Assembly: GCA_030323885.1 (NCBI GenBank)
Contig: CM059198.1
Span: 64,391,194-64,455,193 of the forward strand
DNA: 64,000 nt
From: Branchipolynoe longqiensis
Lineage: Eukaryota > Annelida > Polychaeta > Phyllodocida > Polynoidae
Direction of reading: 5' to 3'
Shown piece by piece: positions 32,948-45,185 of this stretch (positions are counted from its first letter, which is position 1; each line of letters begins with the position of its first letter). The translations under genes were made by a program, and so were the position numbers. The notes under the pieces are model-generated. The model was not told the origin of the DNA and did not search any database. It saw only the letters and a list, made by a program, of their open reading frames with translations.

Positions 32948-33052
32948 TGTTCTGGAATACACTGAGTATTGGTACCATATCGGCCATATTTATCTCTACT
33001 ATCAGCCTCCTTGCTGTGTATGTTTGCATCCAAAGACTCTGCTGCTACGCAG
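32948..33052 (+). CDS. Transmembrane-domain exon of the IgSF protein
   Basis: Acceptor TTTCCTTCTAG precedes it and donor GCAG|GTGAGA follows. It enters in phase 1, matching the Ig exon at 29515-29680, and exits in phase 1. It encodes FWNTLSIGTISAIFISTISL followed by LAVYVCIQRLCCYA. This is a hydrophobic helix of about 22 residues, then a short basic and Cys-rich stop-transfer segment (QRLCC) where the cysteines could be palmitoylated. With the Ig domain just before it, the product would be a single-pass type I membrane protein with a membrane-proximal Ig domain and no fibronectin repeats between. The reading is an inference from splice sites, phase and hydropathy. Confidence 0.72.
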
Positions 33053-33089
33053 GTGAGATGCCTAGCTTGGTTCACCTCGGTCACAGACC

Positions 33090-33250
33090 TTAGGCTTGGC
33101 ACGAAGCATGATGTCATTGGGACCAGTGTATGTGTTCCTCCGCAAGTGTGGCACTCTGTGGCAGAACAGTCAAGGCGTTAAGCCCATAAGCTATAGATCT
33201 GTGTTATATTCTGCAATAACTATGTACCAGCATTTCACTTTGAAAGTTTT
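33090..33250 (+). repeat. Dispersed repeat shared with 11085-11230
   Basis: GGGACCAGTGTATGTGTTCCTCCGC, AAGGCGTTAAGCCCATA and TTATATTCTGCAATAA correspond in order to the copy after the first Ig exon. Confidence 0.55.
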
Positions 33251-34015
33251 ATTTGATTCATTTATGTTTAGGGCATAAAGATATCGATACAGAAATAGAT
33301 GCTGGGATTGCTATATGTTATAAGCTTAATGCATTGATAGATTACAGGCTTAATGCTTTGATGGCACTGCTGCAGAGTAGTGCCTGTCACTTGGAATAAC
33401 ACCTACACTGTCTTCCATAATTGTCCCTAATTGTCTTCCATGTATGGTCTGATGAAATCATCCGTTGTGCCAAGCATACGCACTTGTCTGTCGTGGGGAA
33501 CCAAGCTAGTGAGATGTGATTCAACATAATTATTGTGCACCTGTTTGTGTTGTTGTTAAAGAAAATAATTGTTGCTTTGTTGTAAATAGTTATTCTTCTG
33601 AATAATCTCGTGTCAGTATCAATGCACTGCATTTCCAGCCATCCCTAATGACATTGTTTCCCCCTCATAATACATTGTTCTGTAATGCTAATTTGATTAT
33701 TAGACACAGTAAAATACCAGTAATCACTTGGACAGAAAGCAAGAGCACAAGCTGCATATGATCTAGAATGCAGCTCTCAGGAGGGTCTGCAAGGTCCTGC
33801 GTGAGCAATAACTCCATGAAAGAATGAAACCAGACCACCTTATAACCGAGAAAGATCTCTATTTGTGTTGCATACCACATTATACAAGTATAAACAAATG
33901 GAAGGGAATAATTACTGTTCAGTGATAGAAATAAGCAACAAATTTCACTTGTCCGTTGGACAATCTTTTACTTGTTTGTCTGAATTTGTAGTTTCTACAG
34001 TAGACCCCACTAACC

Positions 34016-34019
<4 letters not shown>
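33251..34019. other. Intron sequence, no feature recognised
   Basis: AT-rich, no domain or repeat recognised. Confidence 0.35.

Positions 34020-34058
<39 letters not shown>
34020..34058. repeat. (TA)n microsatellite
   Basis: TATATATATAAATATATATATATA and further alternating TA. Confidence 0.9.
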
Positions 34059-34061
<3 letters not shown>

Positions 34062-34386
34062 GAAGTGTACATTTGAAGAGTTCATGCTCAAAACCATGTA
34101 AACGCCATTTAAAAAATGTAGTGTAAATAACAGATGTTTACCTGAAAATAATTATATTTTCCCTAATTCCACTTTTCATATGATCACATGCTTATGGAGC
34201 AATGAACAAAAAAGAAGGAATATAACAAAGTACCTTTTTCTGGGTTTGATTCCAATGTTTATCTCCATTTTTGGATGGGCATTTACATGGTTTTGCATCT
34301 GAACTCTTCATATATATATACATCCACAAATTTTCCTTTGTCCAATGGACATGCTCAAGTCATGTCCTACTTGTCCTGACAACAAG

Positions 34387-34474
34387 TGGACATCCTCTTG
34401 TTTCAAACTCTCCTATTGTATCTGTATACATGGACATCCTCTTGTTTCAAACTCTGCTATTGTATCTGTATACA
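34387..34474. repeat. 44-bp tandem duplication
   Basis: The unit beginning TGGACATCCTCTTGTTTC at 34387 recurs at 34431 with a single C/G difference. The stretch 34059-34386 before it holds no recognised feature. Confidence 0.8.
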
Positions 34475-35034
34475 TGTATATCCCCCCCACCCCCTGTGGG
34501 GAACCGGGGTAGAATAGTTCCCTTGCACCCCCTTGCAGATCGTAAAAGGCGACAAATGGGGTGACTCATTTGCCGTGAGTCGCAACTCGTGTCGGTGGAG
34601 GAAGGGATCCTGGTGCTTGAGGACGGAGGCTGGCAATTGCTCTCACCGATCCAAAACTGCACTTTGGCCCCGACTTCACCTAGACGAGTGGTTGGATTGG
34701 CCCGGTCCAATCAATCGGCTGGTCACACCTTGCCCTGGTATAGTAAGCTATTTCGGAAAACAACAATAAATTATAGCTATTCCTAGAAGGCGGTGGCTAA
34801 TGGGTCAATCAAGTAATGACTGCAGATTTGTTTGTTGCCTCATTTTTTGAGTATGCGGATTTTATTTGCCTCATTATTTGAGTATACCGTCCTTGTATCC
34901 CTGGTGTGCATCTGACGGATACCGCAGCTCTGCACATCCCCTTGTAGGGCTCTGTGGTGGGTGGGGATTAAGGATAATGAAAAATTAGTAAACAAACATG
35001 GCAAACAACTGCCCCCCCAAAAAAGAAAAGACAG

Positions 35035-36226
35035 ATGGCTGACAACTCGGACTCCGAAAACGACGCTCTAATTAATGTTAAAAATTGGCCGCAATTCATT
35101 GTGATCGCATTCACTGACTCGGCTCCCAGGCCCTCTTGCTTTGCCATTGATAAGGGCATCAAGGGGTTAGCGGGCACCATCACAAAGGTCATAAGGATGA
35201 AGTCTGGTGATTTTCTGGTTGAGTGCGCAAAGAAGGCCCAAGCCGACAACCTGCAGCATGCAAGCACATTGGCAGGTGTCGGCATAAAGGCCTCTCCTCA
35301 CCGTACCCTCAACTCTAGTAGAGGAGTAATCCAAACTAGAGATCTAAGTGGGGTCGGTGAGGATGAGATTGCACTCGAGCTGAAACCACAAGGTGTACAA
35401 AACGTTAGAAGGATAACGATACGGAGAGAAGGTAAGGAAATAAAAACAAATACCTACATCCTCACGTTTAGTACACCAGTGCCGCCCCAGAATCTTAAAG
35501 TTGGTTACCTCAGTGTTAGCGTGGATGCTTTCATCCCGAATCCTCTTCGCTGTTTTAAATGCCAAAAGTACGGACACGGAAAGGATAACTGCAAACACGA
35601 GGTAACCTGCTTCCGATGAGGCCAGACGGGTCATGACAACACTGATTGTCAGAACCAGGCAAGATGTGCCAATTGCCTGGATCCCCATATGGCCATGTCG
35701 AAGGATTGTCCTGTTTGGATGAAAGAAAAACAAATCCAGCGGGTTAAAACTGAAAACCGGATAAGCTACCCGGAGGCTCGGAAGCAGTTGAGGGGCTTCA
35801 CCACTTGCCAAGAGCTACGCCGCGGTGGCAAAGCCCGTTACCAGGACAATCGATTGCCAGACCGATTTGACATGGCTGTCGGGGGAGAGGCCCATGGTCC
35901 GCTCAACAACCCAGAGTCCGAGTGTAAAGCCATCTGGAAACAAATCAGAAACAAAGTCTGTCTCTGTTCAGACAGAGGCTACTTCAAGTTCTATACACAA
36001 AACAATTGAAAAGGGAAAAAAAGAAGTAACAAAGACAAGCGCTTTAGTGCGCGAAAGACCACTATCGGGCTGTATGCCCAAGGGGGCAGCATCTCCCATC
36101 CCCACCGAAAATCAGTTTTCTGCGCTGCAGGATATTGATATGGCCGAGGTTCCCCCGAGCAGTGGCCGTAGCATGTCCCCCAAGGTAAAACTTGTGGGAC
36201 GTGTGCCTGTCATGCCGCCAATATGA
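35035..36226 (+). pseudogene. I-clade LINE ORF1 (gag-like, zinc knuckles), with a stop in the zinc knuckle
   Basis: RNA-binding ORF1 protein of the LINE, beginning MADNSDSENDALINV. The middle resembles the RRM-like part of I/jockey ORF1 (VIRMKSGDFLVECAKKAQ). The first knuckle CFKCQKYGHGKDNC is intact. The second is interrupted: TGA at 35617-35619 replaces the codon of its second Cys (CFR-stop-GQTGHDNTDC), and the frame continues beyond with CANCLDPHMAMSKDC. Around 35825 the frame changes once more, and the C-terminal tail runs to TGA at 36224-36226, overlapping the ATG of ORF2 at 36223. The four-base overlap suggests coupled translation in the ancestor. Confidence 0.8.
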
Positions 36227-39200
36227 CAGGCGCACATATAATACAATGGAACTGCCGAGGTTTTAGAGCAAACTTGAGTGAGGTGCGATTGCTTTGTGAG
36301 AGGCTTGACCATCTTGCCCTTTGCTTACAAGAAACATATATAAAGGCTACTGATCAGATCTCTCTAAAACACTACAATATGTGTCACTGTTGTGCGCCGG
36401 GTGGGGAAGGAGCCACTGGTGGCTCATCCATTCTGGTGTGTTAAGACGTGATACATACCCCCATAACCTTAAATACAACTTTTCAAGCAATAGCCATTCG
36501 AATTAGTCTGGATAAAACCATTACAATATGCTCCATATATATCCCCCCATACTCCAATTTTTCAACACAAGATTTAGAAACTTTAACGGATCAGTTGCCT
36601 TCCCCCTATATTTTAATGGGGGACTTCAATGCGCACAACCCCCTGTGGGGTAGTGCAAACACAAACAGCCTGGGCAATCGCACTTTGAGCTTTCTAAATG
36701 ATGGGTCCCATACCTATGTTCATCCTGGGTATGGGACCTCCTCTGCGATCGACCTCACTATTTTGCAACCCGATCTCCTCCTGGACTTCTCATGGAGAGT
36801 CTGGAATGACCCTTGTGGAAGTGACCATTTCCCTATCGTGATTACGACCAAAAGACCAGCTCGGAACCGGAAGGAACCGAGCTGGCGGCTGAACAAAGCC
36901 GACTGGTCACTGTTCCAGTCACTCGCCCGTGAGAGGTTCGCGGGAGTAGCCCGCAATGATCCTCTTGCAATGAAAACATTCACAGACATCTTGGGATCGA
37001 TTGCAGAGGAAAGCATTCCTAAGACCTCTGCTTTTCCAAAACATATAACAAATCCTTGGTTTAATGCAACTTGTAAGAACGCGATCAATGAGCGGAAAAA
37101 GGCGCAACATGCTTTCTTGTGGCGGCCTACCGCCGAAAAACCATGTTCGCTTTAAAATTCTAAGGGCTCGGGCTCACCAAACTATTAGGGAGGCGAGGAG
37201 GCTGTGTTGGAGACAATATGTCTCCGGTATAACCACTCGCACCCCACTTTCTAAAGTATGGCCCATGATCCGGAAAATAAAACTGAAGGCTGCTGGATTA
37301 TCAGTCCAACACCTAAAACACAATAACATTCTTTTAACTTCCGTAACCGACATAGCCAACCTTCTTGCAACCACATTTTCCCAGAACTCATCTGTACAAA
37401 ACTGCCTTCCGGCCTTTGCGCAGATGAAGTTGCATATGGAGCAACATCCAATCAATTTCAAATCTAATAACACTGAGCACTACAATAGTTTCTTCACAAT
37501 AGATGAATTAAAGCACGCTTTAAATAGGTCACACAACACTGCAATAGGTCCAGATAAAATACAATACCAATTTTTAAAACACCTCCCACCATCAGCAGTT
37601 GAACTGCTTCTGCAACTTTTTAATAATATCTGGCGCACAGGAGACATCCCAACCTCCTGGCAAGAGGCCATCATTATTCCCATCCCCAAACTGGGGAAAG
37701 ACCATAGCGAGCCCGCAAACTACCGCCCGATAGCGCTTACAAGTTGCATTTGTAAAACTTTCGAACGAATGATTAACGATCGCCTCATCTGGATCCTGGA
37801 GTCAGAGCACCACCTGACTGACTTCCAGTGTGGTTTCAGGCGGGGGAGGAGTACCCTCGACCACTTGGTCCGATTGGAGTCGTTCGTTCGAAATGCCTTC
37901 ATAAACAAAGAACATGTTGTGTCCGTTTTTTTCGACCTTGAAGATGCGTATGACATGACATGGAAATACAGCATCCTGGAGGATTTGTTCAATATGGGGT
38001 TTAGAGGGCACTTGCCCATTTTCATTTCTAAATTTGTATCACACCGAAACTTTAGAGTTTGGGGACAATGCTACCCTCTCTGATCCTTTTGATCAAGAGA
38101 TGGGAGTACCTCAGGGTAGCATTCTATCTGTTAGTCTTTTTGGCATTAAAATTAACAATATAGTAAAATCCATGAAGAGTACTGTATCCTGTAGTCTCTA
38201 TGTAGATGACTTTTTAATATGTTATATAGGTAAAAATATGAATGCTATAGAACGGCAACTCCAATTAAACATAAATAGCTTTTCCTCATGGGCAATGGAA
38301 AATGGTTTTCGATTTTCCAAATCAAAAACCGTTTGCATGCACTTTTGTCTTTTACAGACTTTGCACCATGACCCTAATTTAACAATTGGAAATGAACACA
38401 TCAAAGTTGTCAAAGAAACCAAGTTCTTGGGAATCATATTTGACAACAAATTGTCTTTTATCCCTCATATTAAGTATTTAAAGTCTAGATGCCTTAAGGC
38501 ACTGGACATTTTAAAAGTTCTAGCCCACACACAGTGGGGAGCAGACAGCACTGTCCTGCTCCAATTATATAGAACATTAATACGTTCAAAATTGGACGAT
38601 GGCTGTACTATTTATGGTTCAGCCAGAAAATTATACATATCACAGTTAGACACTATACACCATCAAGGCCTTCGGCTGGCCCTGGGGGCTTTTAGAACCT
38701 CGCCCGTCCAGAGCCTCTATGTCGAAGGCCGAGAGCCCTCCATTAAGAGTAGAAGGCTCAAACTGTCTATGCAATATGTGGTCAAATTAAAAGGAAATAT
38801 TTTAAACCCTGCATATAAGTGCATATTTATGCCACCATATGAACACCTCTTTTACTTGTTTGCACGGCCAACATACATAAAGCTGTTAGGCCACAGAATA
38901 AAGCCTCATTTGGAGGCACTGGGAGCAAATCTACATAATATAGCACCCTCACAATTTTCAGATGTTCCTCCCTGGCAGCTGAGGAAACCAAACATCATCC
39001 TCCAGCTGGCCATGTCGAATAAATCTCAAACACACCCACTTTCATATCATGAAAGCTTTATCGATGTGCGAAGTGCTTTTAGTTCCCACCTAGCCGTTTA
39101 CACGGATGGGTCAAAGACAGACAACAGAGTGTCTGCAGCAGCAATCGTCCACGGACACAAATTAGGTACGCGTATTCCAGATCAGAGTTCCATCTTTACT

Positions 39201-39890
39201 GCTGAGGCACGAGCACTCCTACTCGTGTTAGAGTGCATCGAAACCTCCGCCAGTCATAAATTCATCATTTTCGCTGACTCTTTTTCCTGCCTTCAGGCTT
39301 TAAACAATAGGAAACTGGACCACCCAATACTACTTAAAGTACTCATTAAACTAAACTCTCTTTCAATAGCAAAAATTGACATTCACCTATGTTGGGTGCC
39401 CAGTCATGTGGGTATCTCAGGAAATGAGAGAGCAGATCAAGTGGCCACTCGAGCCCTGACTGCTCCTTTGGAACACTGTCATATTCCCCACTCTGATCTG
39501 AAACCTACCATTAAAGAAATACATCTGGAACCTATGGCAGATCAAATGGGATGAACACCCAAACAACAAACTCCATAGAATTATCCCCTCCGTGAATGGA
39601 CTGCCGCAGAGTCGCCTGGAAGGGCGACACAACCAGGTTGTTTTAACAAGATGCCATAGTGGCTAACACACATTTTTCTGCTCAAGGGGGACCCTTCCCC
39701 TGAATGTATTGGGTGTCAGTCCCCACTGACATTGAAACACACTTTATTAAACTGTGTGGATTTCATGGCCCTGTGCCAACAATTTTATACTGAAAACAGC
39801 AAGCATGACCTTTTTACTAAAGTAAAACAAGAAAACATTTTAGCCTTTTTTGAGGGCAGCTGGTTTGTACCATTTCATATAGGTTTTTAA
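36223..39890 (+). pseudogene. I-clade LINE ORF2: APE endonuclease, RT, RNase H, CCHC finger (multiple breaks)
   Basis: Polyprotein for target-primed reverse transcription. The endonuclease starts IIQWNCRGFRANL and has LQETYIK, LMGDFNAHNPLWGS and GSDHFPIV (Asp-His pair). TAA at 36442-36444 interrupts it and a frame change lies near 37110-37150. RT follows with NTAIGPDKIQY, CGFRRGRSTLDHL, FFDLEDAYDMTW, another shift near 38040-38080, then GVPQGSILS and CSLYVDDFLICY. RNase H shows VYTDGSKTDN, TAEARALLLVLE, and HLCWVPSHVGISGNERADQ. A further shift near 39540 leads to the terminal finger CIGCQSPLTLKHTLLNC. Five lesions in all. It is the same family as the copy at 2568-4940. Confidence 0.85.
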
Positions 39891-40149
39891 ACAAATTTCA
39901 TCAGTGAATAGTACTATCACTTAGAATTTTATTTAGCTTGACCAGAAACTATATGATTGTGAGTTTACAAAATTCATGAGTGTTCATTGACACAAAATTG
40001 ATACTATGCTTTTACATGTAAAAGCGATGGTTTGAATAAAAACAAACATTTCTCGCCGTAAATATGGCCTATGCTGCCGACACGGCGTAAAGCAACCACC
40101 ATCATCATCATCATCATTATCATGCTGTCGGTCACCATGCGACAAAGAG

Positions 40150-40575
40150 TGCTTTCATTACTTGACTGCCGCTCTCCATTTAGCGGTCTGCTGTGAGAGT
40201 TGCGTCCATGAGTCGGTCTTAATGTCTCTCAGCTTCAGGTTTCTCTTGATGGTATCCTTGAACCGGAGACGAGGGCGCCCTCTCTTTCTGTAGCCTGAAG
40301 ACAGTTGAAAATAGAGGATCTGCTTTGGTAGCCTGTCTGATGACATCCTCATGAGGTGTCCAGTCCATCGGAGATTCTTTTTGATCAGAAGATCTTCCAT
40401 AGAGGGCAGCCCCGTTCATTTGAGTATTTCCTTATTTGTCAGTTTGTCCTTCCAGGTTAGCCTCGTGATTGAACGCAGATGTCGCATCATGAAGGCATGC
40501 AGCTTTTTTACCTGTCGCCTGTACACTGTCCAGGCCCCGGCTCCGTATAGTAGGGTGGATAGCACGATTGCCAGC
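40150..40575 (-). pseudogene. LINE RT C-terminal fragment
   Basis: Minus strand reads MEDLLIKKNLRWTGHLMRMS, KRGRPRLRFKDTIKRNLKL and DSWTQLSQQTAKWR, the conserved end of another LINE endonuclease-RT protein. Upstream sequence to about 40575 reads as the preceding block (YGAGAWTVYRRQ type) in another frame. It lies directly after the tail of the I-clade LINE and is truncated at its own 5' end. Confidence 0.7.
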
Positions 40576-41274
40576 AATCGTGCTGGCAACCACCAATCAG
40601 TGTATATCCCCCTCGACCCAGCTTATATGACCGGTAGCACCCCTCTCGGGCTTTCTTCCACCCAGTTGCTGTAGTCTCGCGTCTTGGAGGATGTGTATGT
40701 ATATATGTGCACTGAAACCTTGCTTTTTGAACAGCTTGGTTATCAAACAAATTGGTTCACAAACCATTTCATGAACCATTTCACAAACCATTTTATGAAC
40801 CAAAAAGTGCATCGGCTTCCTAATGCATTCTCGGTTTACAAGCATTTATATATATATATATATGGTCAGGGCTGTGTGGTCACTTCACAAAATTGTGTCA
40901 AATGAGGTTTTTGAGGCATATTTCTTTATCAAATAAAGAAGACAATTTCATCTAATAAATAAGAGATTTGAGATTTAAGACAAATTGTGGTAGGTGGTTG
41001 GCACTAATAGTAGCAGTAGTAGGCATATGTATAAGGGAAATGGTGCAAATGGATACTATTATATACAATATTGAATGAAAAGAAAGAAAGAACCCGAGAA
41101 AGAAAGAATGAGCGTGGTCTTACAATGACATTAAAAGAAAGAAAAAAGAACAAAAGGAAGAAAGAAAGAGCGAGCATTACCTTACAATGACAGTGAAATT
41201 GGTGTAGAGACTGATCATTAACAATTAAGATGAAACCTTAGCACTGTTTGGTATAACATAGGACACTGCTGATT
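40576..41274. other. Intron sequence with simple repeats, no gene seen
   Basis: Contains imperfect repeats of AACCATTTCA/CAAACCATTT (40755-40800), a short (TA)n at 40849 and A+G-rich sequence (41075-41170). Confidence 0.5.
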
Positions 41275-42725
41275 TATTGTATATATTAGTAAGTCATTCC
41301 ACATGACACCATAGGGAACTGCTTACTTGGTGTATACATTAGTAAGTCATTCCACATGGAGCGTCAGTCTCCCGTGCTGGTAGATCGTGGGGTCGTGGGT
41401 TCAAACCAATCACTTGAAAATTGGGGTTTGTCACTTCCTAGCCAGCCACTTGGCATTATTAGGACAGGGCAAGGGCTGGTGTGCTCAGTGTCAGGATAAT
41501 GTGACTGAGTGGGATACCAGGTCATGGTGCCGGCGACCTGGTTTCCCAGTGGGACAGCACTATAAAGGCACCATGAGTGCACACTGTCACAAGTTGGTAC
41601 CCGTCCTGATATGACCTTAGATGTTGCTAGGACATAAAACAACAACAACCAAACAAACATTACACCATATAACATGCGTGCTTACATGTTGTATAGATTA
41701 GTAAGTCAGTCCACATGACACCATAGACCACTTCTTACTTGGTGTATCCATTAGTAAGACATCCCATATGATGACAAAGGACACTGATTACTTGTTGTAT
41801 ACATTAGTAAGTCATTCCATATGACAGCACGGGACACTGCTTACTTGTTGTATACATTAGTAAGTCATTCCACATGACACCATCTATCACTGCTCACTTG
41901 TTGTATACATTAGTAAGTCATTCCATATGACAACACATGACACTGATTACGTGTTGTATACATTAGTAAGTCATTCCACATGACACCATATATCACTGCT
42001 TACGTGTTGTATACATTAGTAAGTCATTCCACATGACACCATAGAACATTGCTTATGTGTTGTATACTTGTATACATTAGTAAGTCATTCCATACGACAC
42101 CACATGACACTGCTTACGTGTATACATTTGGAAGTCATTCACATGACACCATATACCACTGCTTACTTGTTGTATACATTAGTAAATCATTCCACATGAC
42201 AGCATAGGGCACTGCGTACTTGTATACATTAGTAAGGCATTCCACATGACACCATATACACTGCTTACTTGTTGTATACATTAGTAAGTAATTCCACATG
42301 ACACCATATAACAATGCTTACTTGTTGTATTCATTAGTAAGTCATTCCATATGACAACATAGGACACTACTTACCTGTCATATACATTAGTAAGTCATTC
42401 CACATGGCAACATAGCACACTGCTTACTTGTTGTATACATTAGTAAGTCAGTCCATATGATGCCATACTACACAGCTTACTTGTATACATTAGTAAGTGA
42501 TTCCTCATGCCACCGTAGAACACTGCTTACTTGTATGCATTAGTAAGTCATTCCACATGACATAGTACACTGGTTATGTGTTGTATACATTACTAAGTCA
42601 TTCCATATGACACCATAGCACACTGCTTACTTGTTGTATACATTAGTAAGTCATTCCACATGACGACATAGGACACTGCTTATTTGTTGTATACATTACT
42701 AAGTCATTACATATGACACCTCCCA
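41275..42725. repeat. About 55-bp tandem satellite, roughly 22 units, interrupted by a SINE
   Basis: Units follow ATACATTAGTAAGTCATTCC, ACATGACACCATA, then CACTGCTTACTTGTTGT. Units vary by small deletions, and TTGT is missing in several. The first two units lie before the SINE at 41356-41662 and the rest after it. Confidence 0.9.
41356..41662 (+). repeat. SINE copy 3 inside the satellite
   Basis: Head ATGGAGCGTCAGTCTCCCGTG, B-box-like GTCGTGGGTTCAAACC, body with GTGTCAGGATAATGTGACTGAG and tail GATGTTGCTAGGACATAAAAC plus CAACAACAACC. It is the same family as copies 1 and 2. Confidence 0.8.
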
Positions 42726-42877
42726 CAGCTACTGAAAATGTCTTTGATCAGTCAGGATTTGGTTACGATTTCACCAAGATGGTTCCCTCCTGGCATATTG
42801 CTTTGTTCATTTATATCAGTATCTCACAATATGACGAGGTTAACTATTTTGTCACGTAACGATTGTTGTATTTTTAG

Positions 42878-42902
42878 ATGATACAAGCTTCAGTGATGAA
42901 GG
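42878..42902 (+). CDS. Candidate microexon of the IgSF cytoplasmic tail
   Basis: A 25-bp exon with acceptor TTGTTGTATTTTTAG and donor GAAGG|GTACGT. Entered in phase 1 from the transmembrane exon it reads DDTSFSDEG, an acidic Ser-containing tail segment, and leaves in phase 2. Its short length makes it weak alone. Support comes from phase agreement on both sides. Confidence 0.5.
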
Positions 42903-42948
42903 GTACGTTGATTAGTGGATGGGGAGGGCGGTAACCACTTAGCATCTA

Positions 42949-43294
42949 AAGTTGCATAGTCCGATGGTTTTAAGTTCCTGTCATTTTTCTGAGATAAATA
43001 TATTAAATTGATTGTTATAATCTACCTTCCTTTAGTTTGAGGTAGCTTTCATTTTAAATGGCTAAGTTTTGAGATATTTGAACTGCAAACATGTTAAATT
43101 AGTTTGGGAAGCATGCCAAAACTCACACCACAGGCTTTAGCAACAACAGGTTATATTAAATTGCCTCGGTATTCCCTTCTATGTGGCACCATATGGTTAA
43201 TAAGTGCATCAATATCTGAGTTAGATATGTAGAATTAATTCTAGATAATTGTTTTGGTTTTGAAAATTTGATTCCTCATCGGACTATGGAGCTT
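42949..43294. mobile_element. TA-target MITE, full copy (346 bp)
   Basis: Starts AAGTTGCATAGTCCGATGG and ends with the inverted CATCGGACTATGGAGCTT, flanked by TA (42947-42948, 43295-43296). Other copies: 10853, 29701, 46157-47253 and 61202-61553 (reverse). No coding. Confidence 0.82.
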
Positions 43295-43296
43295 TA

Positions 43297-43879
43297 ATAT
43301 AAGTGTTGATGTTAGGCCTATTCCATTATATTTAAAGCTATTCGATTATACTTAAAGCTTTTTTCAAGTTTGAATTCGTATTTATGTTCTCTAGTTGTAT
43401 TATTGAATGTTTTCACCATTTATCATGTGTAACCCTTAGAAGCTTTATTACTGTCATACATATTCCCAGAATGTGTTACTTATGTAAGTGACATTTTAAT
43501 TTTTGCAATTTTTGTACAGAGTCGGATTATCCAACTTTTGTCGGATAGTCACGTATTTATGGCATAGAGTTTGATCTTCAAAAAAAATCTTTTTTTTGTT
43601 TGTTTACAAATCCGTCGGATTTTGCTTACGTTCCTAGTTCAAAACTTAACTAGAATGTCATAAATCCTTTGTAATACTAATAAAATACATTATTTTATTC
43701 AGAATATATATTTTTAATTGTCTGACAGCTTAGTTTTTTCTAATTTTAAGTTCTGGAGGAAAACTAAGAACATAAGTAGGATTTTTATTTCTGCCTTGGT
43801 ACAAACCCTGTTTTTGTAAAACGGCATAGAGTACATGACATTGTTATCCACTAGGCATGAACCAAACCCACCACGGCAC
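43297..43879. other. AT-rich intron sequence, no feature recognised
   Basis: No domain, RNA gene or repeat recognised. Confidence 0.35.
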
Positions 43880-44476
43880 AATGGGGGACATGTGGCATAG
43901 TTAATTTTTCCGACAATTGGTGGTACGTCGGTACTAGTGGGCCTAAACGGCCATGGACAATGCTTTGAGTTTGCCGGTACGCGCAGTGCAAATCGGTTAT
44001 TTTATTCAAAATTAATAGAAATGCAGAACCCTAACCTTATAACTTTAATATAATCTATTCATTGAATATATTTTCTATATGTCTACCAAGCGGTTTGTCT
44101 CTAGGTGGTGTGGTTTTAGAGATATTTCACTTCTTCTGTATGAATATAATTCAAGATTGCTCACGGCCATTGACAATGCATTGAGTTTGCCGGTATGCGC
44201 AGTGCAAAACGTCTATTTTATTCAAAATTAATAGAAATACAGAACCCTAACCTTATAAATTTAATATAATCTATTCGTTGAATATGTTTTCTATATGTGT
44301 AAAAATCAGTTTGTTTCTTCTAAGTTGTGTGGTTTTAGAGATATTTCACTTTTTCTGTATGAAGATTGCTCATAGCCATTGAGTTTGCAGTGTGACAGTG
44401 TGCCGAATAGGCCCACTCATTCAATGGCGACGCCGAACGGCAGGACTTTGAACTAAAAAGTCAGCGGTCCCCCATT
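43880..44476. mobile_element. Short-TIR element with internal tandem repeat, 597-bp copy (two units)
   Basis: Ends AATGGGGGAC and GTCCCCCATT. The inside has two full units beginning CGGCCATKGACAATGC (43948 and 44164) with TTTTATTCAAAATTAATAGAAAT and GGTGTGGTTTTAGAGATATTTCACTT, and a terminal partial unit. A 955-bp copy with four units is at 59540-60494. Confidence 0.75.
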
Positions 44477-44561
44477 CAAACTAATCAGGACCGTGGCGCC
44501 ACCTTCTGGCTTGCTCCGACACTAACCTTAACCTACTGTCCCCCGGGGCGTAATCGATTAA

Positions 44562-44916
44562 AGCTAAGATTCCTTATACGCAGTATGCGGTATGCGAATG
44601 GGAGGATTCCTTCTACGCGGTAAGCGGCAAGCATCTCCCCACCACCACCACTACCATATGTTTCCCATCAGCACCCCTGTGTGTGACCATTCCGTAATGA
44701 TCAGTCGCCTCTCCTAGTCTAAAACTAATGGACACGTGCGACTGAGGTTTCTATTTGCATATGCATGCCGCACCGATCGCTACAGGGTCCGATCGAGTTG
44801 CCGCATTCGCATTTGCATTCGGATGTAAGGAATCACCCCCATTGACTTAGATGCTTTCCGATTTTTTGCCGCATTCGCATTCGCATACCGCATACCGCGT
44901 GTAAGGAATCTTAGCT
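44562..44916. mobile_element. Tourist/Harbinger-type MITE with TAA target duplication, copy 2
   Basis: Same TIRs as 28494-28843 (AGCTAAGATTCCTT) and TAA at 44559-44561 and 44917-44919. It is nearly identical in the central part. Confidence 0.85.
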
Positions 44917-45185
44917 TAACACGACACGGGCGATTCGGGTCACCCTAGCTGCCTCGTGGCCTCCTCCCCTACTCGGTCAAAGGCCGAGTTTTGAGGCATA
45001 CACCCACAATCTGCTAATTTGTTTTACTTCTCTGCTCATGTCTGCTTTATATAATGGTCTATTTTGGGGAATCAGACTTCATGCATGTCTGTCTATTTTG
45101 GGAAATGAGGTTTCATACACTCTGCTATTTTGTTGTTGCATCGGTTTATTTACATTATATCTGATGTGATTATTTTTATTTCCAG

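Larger units (their letters stand above)
34481..40122 (+). mobile_element. Near full-length I-clade (nimbus-like) LINE
   Basis: A 5.6-kb non-LTR element. The 5' UTR includes GGGAACCGGGGTAGAATAGTTCCCTTGC (34499-34526), followed by ORF1, ORF2 (endonuclease, RT, RNase H, zinc finger), a 3' UTR matching 4700-4930 and a (ATC)n tail at 40100-40122. Reading frames are interrupted at several points, so the copy is dead. The 5' boundary is approximate and no target duplication was identified. Confidence 0.82.

Noticed and set aside
35035..39890. Functional LINE protein
   Set aside because: At least two stops and several frameshifts interrupt both frames.
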